A stretch of DNA of 12,371 nt. It comes from an uncultured Lachnospiraceae bacterium (lineage in GTDB: Bacteria > Bacillota_A > Clostridia > Lachnospirales > Lachnospiraceae). The DNA lies in NCBI GenBank assembly GCA_910587905.1, contig CAJUOF010000119.1:1-12371 (forward strand). Direction: 5' to 3'. The position numbers were made by a program, and so were the translations under genes. The notes below the pieces were generated by a model. The model worked only from the letters and a program-made list of their open reading frames with translations, ran no database searches and was not told the DNA's origin. This document shows positions 6,626 through 12,371 of the stretch, in pieces (the first letter of the stretch is position 1; the number at the start of each line of letters is the position of its first letter).

Positions 6626-7339
6626 TCACTCTCGCCCGATGCCGATTGCCATGCTCAAAAGAAACACCTGTCCCGCTCCGGCCGCAAGAAGCGCCTTGGT
6701 GCAGGCGTCCGCAGTAGCACCTGTAGTATAGATGTCGTCCACCAACAACAATCGTTTCATGCCTGTACAATCCGCTGCCGCAAACGCCCGCTCTTCATTC
6801 CTCTGGCGGGCCTCATATCCCAGCCTCTTTTGAGCTTCCGTGTATTCCACCCGGCAAAGAAGCTTCTTTGTCGGAATCGATAGCTTCCTGGAAAGTCCCT
6901 TCGCCAAGAGTTCTGCCTGATTGTATCCCCGCTCCCGCCGCCTCTTTTTATGAACCGGCACCGGCACCAGGGCATCTGCTCTGAGCCTCAAAATCTTCCT
7001 CCCGTGCCGCTTTGCCATCTCCTCCGCCAGAAAATCCGCATGGCCCCTTCTGTTTTTATATTTCAGTCCCGCCATCAGCTTTCTGGTTCCATCGTTGTAA
7101 TTGAGCAGGGCAATCCCCCCAGAAAAGCTTCTCTCATGGCGCATGCAGTCCCGGCAGTATTCTTCTGCCCCGAAGCTGTCAAACCCTCGCCCCTTTAATT
7201 CCTTCCCGCACTTCATGCAGACCGGTTGTCTCACGAATGATAACGCCCCCTCGCATTCCGGACAAACTCCCTTCTCGCCGAAAGCCAACACCTCATCGCA
7301 GACGACACAGCGTCTTGGATAGATCAAATCAAGCAGCAA
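6626..7339 (-). CDS. comF: ComF-family phosphoribosyltransferase-like protein
   Basis: The frame is open far upstream into recD2, but the family usually starts right before the first cysteine pair. I therefore choose the TTG at 7339 (MLLDLIYPRRC), with GAGGG about 7 nt upstream and a 19-nt gap after the recD2 stop codon, for 237 residues. Four CxxC pairs at 11/14, 26/29, 41/44 and 62/65 form the N-terminal zinc-binding part. The C-terminal half is a type I phosphoribosyltransferase fold with VPVPVHKKRRRERGYNQAE (125-143) and the PRPP-loop motif VDDIYTTGAT (200-209). ComF supports uptake or processing of single-stranded DNA in natural transformation in several bacteria, but homologues are widespread in species not known to be competent, and the biochemical reaction is not settled. 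Linkage to recD2 fits a DNA-handling role. The start codon is less certain than the product. Confidence 0.9.
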   Translation of the reverse strand: MLLDLIYPRRCVVCDEVLAFGEKGVCPECEGALSFVRQPVCMKCGKELKGRGFDSFGAEEYCRDCMRHERSFSGGIALLNYNDGTRKLMAGLKYKNRRGHADFLAEEMAKRHGRKILRLRADALVPVPVHKKRRRERGYNQAELLAKGLSRKLSIPTKKLLCRVEYTEAQKRLGYEARQRNEERAFAAADCTGMKRLLLVDDIYTTGATADACTKALLAAGAGQVFLLSMAIGIGRE

Positions 7340-7358
7340 GTGTGCACCCTCTTCTTTC

Positions 7359-9569
7359 TCACAATTCCTCCAGACGTTTATCCAGACTGGAATAACGCCT
7401 CTGTTCCGTTTCGTTCCCGGCCATTTCCCGGAAAGTCTCCGGCAATCCCACAATGCAGACACAGGATTTTGCCCTGGTCACTGCCGTGTAGAGAAGATTC
7501 CTGGTCATAAGCATTCTGGGACCGGAAAGCAGGGGAATCACCACCGCCGCATACTCACTTCCCTGGGATTTGTGGATGGTAATGGCATAGGCAAGCTCCA
7601 ACTCGTGAAGCCCCTCAAAATCGTAAGTGACCACCCGTCCCTCATCGAATTCGACCTTCAATTCCTCCGCAAAGGCATTGATCTCCTTCACAATGCCGAT
7701 ATCACCGTTAAAAACACCTGTGCCGCAGTCCGGCGTCGTTCCGTTTTTTCCCGGAATTTCCCATTCCAACTGATAATTATTTTTGATCTGCATGACTTTA
7801 TCTCCCTCGCGGAAGATCCCCCGGCTCCACTCCTTTTCCGCCTTCCGCCTGTCCGGCGGGTTCAAATATTCCTGGAGGATCCGGTTGAGCCGTTCCACCC
7901 CGAGAAGCCCTTTCCGCATGGGCACAATGACCTGGATCTCCGACATAGGCACTCCCAGATAGCCCGGCAGCTTTTCCCGGATCAGGGAAATGGATGCATT
8001 GATGGCCGCATTGGCATCCGTCCGCTTTATGAAGAGGAAGTCCCTGCTTCTGGCGCTGATATCCACCGGTTCCCCCCGGTTGATTTTGTGAGCATTGATA
8101 ATGATGTCACTGGCCTCCGCCTGCCGGAAAATCCTGGTCAGCCAGACCACATGGAACCGCTTTGACTGGATCATATCTTTTAAAACATTTCCGGGGCCGA
8201 CGCTGGGAAGCTGGTCTCTGTCCCCCACCAAGATCAGTCTGGTCCCCGCCGCCACAGCCTCCAAAAGGGAATCCATCAGTTGAATATCCACCATGGACAT
8301 CTCATCGATGATGATCACATCAGCCTCCAGCGGATTGTTCCTGTTTCTGGAAAACCGCACCTGTTCCCGCTCCTCCTCCTGCATGCCGCTGAGCTCCAGC
8401 AGGCGATGGATCGTCCTGGCCTCGTGATCTGCTGCCTCCGCCATGCGCTTGGCCGCCCGGCCCGTGGGGGCGGCCAGCTCCACCTTAAGCCCTTCCATCT
8501 CAAAATAGCGGATGATTGCCCGGATCGTGGTGGTCTTTCCCGTGCCGGGTCCGCCGGTGATGATCAGGACCCCCCGGCCTGCCGCCTCCAAAACTGCCTC
8601 CCGCTGCCTCTCGTCCAGACTCCGTCCCTCCTCCGCCTCAATCTGGGAAAGTCTGGAAAGCACCGATTCCGACGAAGTCTCCCAAGTAAAATCCAACTCC
8701 AACAGACGTTTCGCAGCCGTCATTTCCATATAATAGTATTTTGCCGCATAGACAATGGGGCCCTCTTCTTCTTTTTTCACGACCAGCCGCTTGTCCATGA
8801 CCAGGTCCATCACATACTCCTCGATGGAGGGAAGCCCTACACCCAAAAGGTGTTCCGTCTCAACCCTAAGCTCCCCCAAAGGCAGATAGGTGTGTCCCCC
8901 TGACATGGCCTGAAAAAGAGTGTACAAAATCCCACTCTTGATCCGATAATCAGAATCGGCCCGAATCCCCACCTTGCCGGCAATCTCATCTGCGATCTTA
9001 AAACCCACCCCGGCAATGTCATCCGCCATACGGTAGGGATTCTGCTCCACAATCCGATAGAGCTCCGCGCCGTACTGTTTAAAAATCTTTGCCGATAAAT
9101 TCAAAGAAATCCCGTATTTTTGCAGGAACAGCATCGCCTGGCGCATATCCCGTTTTTCGGCCACCTGACTGCCAAGCTCCATGGCTTTCCGCTCGCTGAT
9201 GCCTTTCACCTGGACCAACCGTTCCGGCTCCTCCTCCAGGACCCGAAAGGTGTCGTCCCCAAATTTTTTCACAATCCTGGCCGCCAGCGCCGGTCCGATT
9301 CCCTTGATGGCCCCGGAACCCAAATACCGCTCCATGGACATGGCATCTTCCGGCGCCTGTGCCTCATAGGACTCCACCACCAACTGTTCCCCATAAAGAG
9401 GGTGGAGCTTTCTCGCGCCCTCCGCCGTTATGTACTCCCCCTCCTCCAGCATGGAAAGGGAGCCCACCACCGTCGTCTCTTCTCCGCCGCCAAAAAGCTC
9501 CACCACTGCATAACCGGTTTCCTCATTCCGATATACAATTTTATTTACATAACCCGAAATGGTTTCCAT
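7359..9569 (-). CDS. recD2: RecD2-type ATP-dependent DNA helicase
   Basis: ATG 9569 with AGAGGAA upstream gives 736 residues, the usual size for RecD2. The N-terminal 60-70 residues resemble the OB-like domain (METISGYVNKIVYRNEETGY). Helix-hairpin-helix segments follow around 87-200 (GAIKGIGPALAARIVKKFG; VKGISERKAMELG; IAGVGFKIADEIAG). The SF1 motor has Walker A GGPGTGKTT (339-347), Walker B VIIIDEMSMVD (418-428), a motif III-like VGDRDQLPSVGPGNVL (448-463), the arginine-containing IFRQAE (480-485) and the C-terminal TIHKSQGSEY (664-673) and YTAVTRAK (694-701). RecD2 is a 5'-3' helicase acting outside RecBCD in replication fork and repair processes, and is common in Firmicutes that use AddAB. 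It begins 15 nt after mreB stops and is followed closely by comF, so the three are probably one transcript. All motor motifs look intact. Confidence 0.96.
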   Translation of the reverse strand: METISGYVNKIVYRNEETGYAVVELFGGGEETTVVGSLSMLEEGEYITAEGARKLHPLYGEQLVVESYEAQAPEDAMSMERYLGSGAIKGIGPALAARIVKKFGDDTFRVLEEEPERLVQVKGISERKAMELGSQVAEKRDMRQAMLFLQKYGISLNLSAKIFKQYGAELYRIVEQNPYRMADDIAGVGFKIADEIAGKVGIRADSDYRIKSGILYTLFQAMSGGHTYLPLGELRVETEHLLGVGLPSIEEYVMDLVMDKRLVVKKEEEGPIVYAAKYYYMEMTAAKRLLELDFTWETSSESVLSRLSQIEAEEGRSLDERQREAVLEAAGRGVLIITGGPGTGKTTTIRAIIRYFEMEGLKVELAAPTGRAAKRMAEAADHEARTIHRLLELSGMQEEEREQVRFSRNRNNPLEADVIIIDEMSMVDIQLMDSLLEAVAAGTRLILVGDRDQLPSVGPGNVLKDMIQSKRFHVVWLTRIFRQAEASDIIINAHKINRGEPVDISARSRDFLFIKRTDANAAINASISLIREKLPGYLGVPMSEIQVIVPMRKGLLGVERLNRILQEYLNPPDRRKAEKEWSRGIFREGDKVMQIKNNYQLEWEIPGKNGTTPDCGTGVFNGDIGIVKEINAFAEELKVEFDEGRVVTYDFEGLHELELAYAITIHKSQGSEYAAVVIPLLSGPRMLMTRNLLYTAVTRAKSCVCIVGLPETFREMAGNETEQRRYSSLDKRLEEL

Positions 9570-9584
9570 TCGGTTTCCTCTCGA

Positions 9585-10580
9585 TCAATCGTCTCTCTGT
9601 CCGTGCATGAATTCTATAAATTTCCCCGTCCCGATGGCCACTGCAGTCAAAGGTTCCTCCGCAATCACCGTATTGATACCGGTCTTCTCTTCCACCAGTG
9701 CATCCAGTCCGCTGAGCAGGCTGCCGCCTCCGGTCATCACAATCCCTCTGTCATAGACATCCGCCGCCAACTCCGGAGGTGTCCGCTCCAGCACGTTGTG
9801 CACGGCGTCCACGATCTGCATAGCCGGCTCTCTGAGGGCCTCCAAAGTCTCGTCAGAGGTTATGGTAATCGTCTTAGGCAACCCGGTCACCAGATTCCGC
9901 CCCCGGACATCCATCGCCACCAGTTCCGGACGCTTGAAGGCACAGCCGATCTGAATCTTGATCTCCTCCGCAGTCCGCTCACCGATCAGCAGGTTGTGTT
10001 TCTTCCTCATAAAACGGACAATGGCCTCGTCAAAGTCGTCGCCGGCCACCTTGACAGAGGTGCTCACCACCGTTCCGCCAAGGGAGATCACGGCAATATC
10101 TGCAGTACCGCCGCCGATATCCACGATCATGTTGCCGCACGCTTTGGAAATATCAATACCGGATCCGATGGCTGCCGCCACAGGTTCCTCGATAATAGAC
10201 ACTTCTCTTGCCCCCGCCTGATACGTGGCATCCTCCACGGCCTTCTTCTCCACTTCCGTGGCACCGCTGGGAATGCAGACACTGATCCTGGGCTTCCGGA
10301 GGGTTTTCTTTCCCAGTGCCTTGCGGATAAAATACTTGAGCATTTTCTCCGTCACCGTATAATCGGAGATCACACCCTGGCGCAGAGGACGAACGGCCAC
10401 AATATTCCCCGGCGTTCTTCCAATCATCAAACGGGCCTCCTCCCCAATGGCCTTGATCTGATTGCTGTCCCTGTCAAAGGCCACCACCGAGGGTTCCTTC
10501 AGTACAACACCTTTTCCTTTTATATAAACCAGTATGCTGGCGGTCCCCAAATCGATTCCGATATCTGTAGATAATAACAT
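9585..10580 (-). CDS. mreB: rod-shape-determining actin homologue MreB/Mbl
   Basis: ATG 10580 is preceded by AGGAGG about 7 nt upstream, and the 331-residue length is typical. Actin-fold ATP-binding motifs are clear: phosphate 1 DIGIDLGTASILVYIKGKG (6-24), phosphate 2 VDIGGGTADIAVISLGG (153-169) and the adenosine motif GIVMTGGGSLLSG (279-291). MEEPVAAA-type connect sequence appears as IIEEPVAAAIGSGID (129-143). MreB filaments on the inner membrane face guide the elongation peptidoglycan machinery. In Bacillus and clostridia a paralogue of this type lies next to spoIIID and near spoIID/spoIIQ; here spoIIID is not visible directly upstream, but the spoIID/spoIIQ-like pair does follow downstream. 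The assignment to MreB versus Mbl cannot be made from sequence reading alone. It heads the mreB-recD2-comF unit. Confidence 0.96.
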   Translation of the reverse strand: MLLSTDIGIDLGTASILVYIKGKGVVLKEPSVVAFDRDSNQIKAIGEEARLMIGRTPGNIVAVRPLRQGVISDYTVTEKMLKYFIRKALGKKTLRKPRISVCIPSGATEVEKKAVEDATYQAGAREVSIIEEPVAAAIGSGIDISKACGNMIVDIGGGTADIAVISLGGTVVSTSVKVAGDDFDEAIVRFMRKKHNLLIGERTAEEIKIQIGCAFKRPELVAMDVRGRNLVTGLPKTITITSDETLEALREPAMQIVDAVHNVLERTPPELAADVYDRGIVMTGGGSLLSGLDALVEEKTGINTVIAEEPLTAVAIGTGKFIEFMHGQRDD

Positions 10581-10625
10581 GTTCCTTCCTCCTATGCTGT
10601 TCGCTGCCCGCTTCCAATCCTTTAT

Positions 10626-10653
10626 ATTATAAACAATTTTTCGGTTTTTTCAA
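10626..10653 (-). promoter_or_regulatory. housekeeping promoter of the mreB-recD2-comF unit
   Basis: On the minus strand TTGAAA (10648-10653) is followed after 16 bp by a perfect TATAAT (10626-10631) in an A/T-rich stretch. Predicted transcription starts about 10618, giving a leader of around 40 nt ahead of ATG 10580. Confidence 0.72.
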
Positions 10654-10770
10654 TTCCATTTTCAAAAGTCCTGTGAAATTTTCTTTTTCCATAAACTTTC
10701 TTTTATGTTCTTCATCTTTTTTTCATAGTCTGAACATAGTTTGGTCACATTTTCCCCGTATACTATAGGC

Positions 10771-10790
10771 ATACCAATTGAGGTTGGTAT
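10771..10790. repeat. inverted repeat in the mreB upstream region
   Basis: ATACCAA (10771-10777) and TTGGTAT (10784-10790) are perfect inverted arms around a 6-bp centre. It is followed by AAAAAAGCTTTTT (10791-10803), itself palindromic. It could be an operator or the first hairpin of a plus-strand transcript; no protein partner can be named. Confidence 0.5.
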
Positions 10791-10812
10791 AAAAAAGCTT
10801 TTTCATACTCAC

Positions 10813-10836
10813 ACCCGGCGGCGGGAGCCGCCGGGT
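10813..10836. other. very GC-rich perfect hairpin
   Basis: ACCCGGCGGC (10813-10822) and GCCGCCGGGT (10827-10836) form a 10-bp perfect stem with a GGGA loop on the plus strand. It stands out in an otherwise A/T-rich intergenic region, and seven C follow it on the plus strand. There is no adjacent T run in either direction, so it is probably a structured transcript element and not a terminator on its own. Confidence 0.6.
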
Positions 10837-10853
10837 CCCCCCCTTTAAAACTC

Positions 10854-10875
10854 CACCCGTTTCGGCGGGTGTTTT
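10854..10875. terminator. probable bidirectional intrinsic terminator
   Basis: CACCCG (10854-10859) pairs with CGGGTG (10866-10871) around a 6-nt loop. TTTT follows on the plus strand (10872-10875), and an A-rich stretch on the other side (10847-10850) gives GAGTTTT on the minus strand. It lies 14 nt beyond the stop codon of the minus-strand membrane protein gene at 10889, for which it is the likely terminator; it would equally end a plus-strand transcript. Confidence 0.6.
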
Positions 10876-10888
10876 CTATGTACGGCCT

Positions 10889-11848
10889 TTACTGTCCTTT
10901 TCTCTTTTTCTTTTCCTGTCTGTGCTTCTCATACCAGTTAAGCTGCTCTTCCCGCACCTGGGAAAACTCTTCTCTAAATTTTCCGGAAGTGGCCGTAGGA
11001 TTTCGGCGGAACATCTTAAGCTTCAGATAAGTCATCCGCTCTGTCTGGGATTCATTTTCCCGCTTCAAAGATTTTAACCGTTCCCTGAGTCCCGACAGCA
11101 CACGAATCTCCTCCTGTTCCCGATCTCCCGCCATTTTTGCCAGAGCATTCAGGCGTTCATTGACGGCGTCTGCCAGGGTATTCAAACGCTCGACAACAGG
11201 AGTCTTCCCAAGTTCTGTAAGCCTGTCCCCAAAGGATTCGGACCAGTTTTCTCTCATGCTCTCAAACCGTTCCGAGAGCTGTTCCGCCACCTCTGCGGCC
11301 TCTTTCCTGAACCGTGCCTTGGCATCCAGCATGTCCCGAATTCCAAGTGCGACCTTTACAGACACCACCGTGTCGCACAAAAAGATCACAGATACCACGA
11401 TCACAACCACCAGAACCGTGACCCAGGAAAGGCCCAACACAAATTCCTCCACCGGCTTATGGATATACTGATTCAGAAGCACGGTGAACAATCCCCAGCA
11501 GAGGGATGAGGACAGACAGATCACTCCTTTATATTGAATCCTCTGATTGCTGTAATCCCAATACTTTACTTTGAAAATTGCTTCCATGGCAAGCCCCACC
11601 AAAAGTTCCAACAAGGTGGCTCCCACCATTCCCGCAAAAAACATCCAAACCACATGCCCTCTGATCTGCATCGTGACAAGCAGCATCACCACTGCTCCGG
11701 AACCGTAAATTGGCAGCATCGGTGAATGGAGAAAGCCTCTGTTTACAAAACGGCGCTTTCTGATAGATACATAGGTACTCTCAAAACACCAGCCAAAAAA
11801 ACAATAAATATAAAAAAACAGCACCCACTGCTGAATGGAATAATGCAT
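10889..11848 (-). CDS. CmpB / putative ABC-transporter type IV family membrane protein with long helical tail
   Basis: I choose ATG 11848 because GGAGGG lies 6 nt upstream and the promoter's predicted start is near 11863; an in-frame ATG at 11863 would be leaderless. The 319-residue protein has about five hydrophobic segments (roughly 7-25, 47-62, 67-91, 108-126, 138-162). The opening FFYIYCFFGWCFESTYVSIRKRRFVNRGF, with GFLHSPMLPIYGSGA just after, is characteristic of the Firmicute family annotated as putative ABC-transporter type IV (CmpB-like); no ATPase or transport substrate is established from what I can see. Residues about 165-319 are charged and helical, probably coiled coil, ending in the Lys/Arg-rich QEKKKRKGQ. 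The tail likely lies in the cytoplasm and makes this member longer than a minimal membrane domain. It is a single gene with its own promoter and terminator. Confidence 0.78.
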   Translation of the reverse strand: MHYSIQQWVLFFYIYCFFGWCFESTYVSIRKRRFVNRGFLHSPMLPIYGSGAVVMLLVTMQIRGHVVWMFFAGMVGATLLELLVGLAMEAIFKVKYWDYSNQRIQYKGVICLSSSLCWGLFTVLLNQYIHKPVEEFVLGLSWVTVLVVVIVVSVIFLCDTVVSVKVALGIRDMLDAKARFRKEAAEVAEQLSERFESMRENWSESFGDRLTELGKTPVVERLNTLADAVNERLNALAKMAGDREQEEIRVLSGLRERLKSLKRENESQTERMTYLKLKMFRRNPTATSGKFREEFSQVREEQLNWYEKHRQEKKKRKGQ

Positions 11849-11869
11849 CGCTTTCCCTCCCATAGTTCC

Positions 11870-11898
11870 AGTCTAGTGCAAGTATCCTTGTCTGTCAA
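11870..11898 (-). promoter_or_regulatory. promoter of the CmpB-like gene
   Basis: On the minus strand a perfect TTGACA (11893-11898) is followed by 17 bp and TAGACT (11870-11875), four of six matches to the -10 consensus. The start near 11863 gives a short leader with GGAGGG just ahead of ATG 11848. Confidence 0.6.
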
Positions 11899-12110
11899 CC
11901 CTCCTGTCGTATGTTCCGAAAGGAGGAGCCTTTCCTCAATTGGACGAAAGGCCCCCTTCACCGCCTCTTCTGAACCGGCCGTGTCCCATAAGCACAGCCG
12001 GACCGAAAGAATTCCGGCAGCCCGCAGTGGTAAGAAATGGACACCCGCTCATTATACACCTGCTTTCTTTACGATCAAAATATCCGACAGAATTCGACCA
12101 TATCATAAGA
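11899..12110. other. gene-free stretch with one modest hairpin
   Basis: No open frame here has a ribosome binding site or recognisable protein content; frames crossing it are shadows of flanking genes. The visible structures are a GCCGGA/TCCGGC inverted repeat (11997-12002 with 12013-12018, 10-nt loop) and a weaker GAAAGG/CCTTTC hairpin near 11918-11934. On the minus strand both lie upstream of the CmpB-like promoter. I match them to no known riboswitch. Confidence 0.4.
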
Positions 12111-12138
12111 AAGGCTCTTTCCCGAGGGAAAGAGCCTT
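12111..12138 (-). terminator. intrinsic terminator of the right-edge gene
   Basis: AAGGCTCTTTCC (12111-12122) pairs perfectly with GGAAAGAGCCTT (12127-12138) around a CGAG loop. On the minus strand the stem ends in CCTTTCTT, a modest T-rich tail, and it overlaps the TGA stop of the upstream gene by one base. Confidence 0.85.
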
Positions 12139-12371
12139 CATTCTGAAATCCCTTCTATTTTTGTCTGCCCGTCCTCCGGCTCTTTTGCTTTCTCCGGAAA
12201 TCTGGCGTCGACAAACCGTTTCTTCACCAGAAGAAAATCCTCAATGCTTTTCATGATATGATACAGAATCGCCCTGCCCTCCAGCTCTTCCCTGCTTTCC
12301 GGCAACGGCTCCCGCCCCATGTCCTCAATCATCTGCTCCAGCCGCTCAAGCTGCGGCTCCGGCACATTGAG
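12138..12371 (-). CDS. C-terminal part of an unrecognised, charged helical protein
   Basis: The frame is open from the right window edge to TGA at 12138-12140. A GTG at 12365 could be the start, giving 75 residues, but the frame stays open to the edge and no ribosome binding site is visible, so the gene may extend beyond. The product is hydrophilic and predicted helical (LERLEQMIEDMGREPLPESR, then ILYHIMKSIEDFLLVKKRF), with an acidic/Lys-rich tail. I recognise no domain or motif. A strong terminator directly after the stop codon supports that it is a real gene end. Confidence 0.6.
   Translation of the reverse strand, partial: LNVPEPQLERLEQMIEDMGREPLPESREELEGRAILYHIMKSIEDFLLVKKRFVDARFPEKAKEPEDGQTKIEGISE

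Noticed and set aside
9120..10574. 484-residue plus-strand ORF antisense to mreB and the end of recD2
   Set aside because: It is antisense to two strongly recognisable genes; its His/Arg/Leu-rich composition is typical of shadow frames.
10723..10806. 27-residue minus-strand ORF starting MKKLFYTNLN in the mreB upstream region
   Set aside because: Its only ribosome binding site candidate (GGGTG) lies at the edge of a very stable hairpin, the codons run through the inverted repeat, and nothing else supports translation.
11726..12256. 176-residue plus-strand ORF spanning the gap between the two right-end genes
   Set aside because: It is antisense to the CmpB-like gene at one end and the right-edge gene at the other, crosses the terminator hairpin, and has no ribosome binding site or recognisable domain.

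Overview
The window looks like chromosomal DNA of a spore-forming, anaerobic Firmicute, most likely a clostridium of the Lachnospiraceae type. The support is a pair of engulfment genes (SpoIID and a SpoIIQ-like LytM protein), clostridial-style GGAGG ribosome binding sites, intrinsic terminators, moderate GC, and MreB, RecD2 and ComF homologues of Firmicute type. The family-level placement is inference. I see no phage, transposon, CRISPR, rRNA or tRNA signature.

Left end (1-1630): a TetR-type regulator, cut off by the window edge, is divergent from a two-gene unit made of a 44-residue membrane peptide and a membrane-anchored alpha/beta hydrolase with a complete Ser-Asp-His set. The divergent intergenic region carries three tandem 17-bp repeats that are good candidates for the regulator's binding sites. 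A long hairpin at 1586-1630 separates this unit from the convergent gene to its right.

Middle left (1632-4713): one large orphan permease with two tandem FtsX/MacB-like halves. It has its own near-consensus promoter, and no ABC ATPase is visible beside it.

Middle (4718-10580): a minus-strand block read as mreB > recD2 > comF > spoIID > spoIIQ-like. The first three genes are tightly spaced (15 and 19 nt) behind a housekeeping promoter. The last two are the sporulation part: spoIIQ has a good match to a forespore sigma-F promoter in front of it and a strong terminator behind it. Both engulfment proteins look altered at their catalytic positions: Gln replaces the catalytic Glu in SpoIID, and the LytM domain lacks the zinc and catalytic residues. 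This is the most interesting feature of the window.

Right end (10581-12371): a structured 308-bp intergenic region with an inverted repeat and two hairpins; a membrane protein of the CmpB/'ABC-transporter type IV' kind with a long helical tail; a mostly featureless gap; and the 3' end of an unrecognised minus-strand gene followed by an intrinsic terminator.

Apart from the regulator's targets, the sporulation pair and the mreB-recD2-comF unit, I cannot show that neighbouring genes work together. I do not see a clear new multi-gene system here; the novelty candidates are the apparently inactive engulfment pair, the 17-bp repeat operator and a possible small RNA near 10760-10876.
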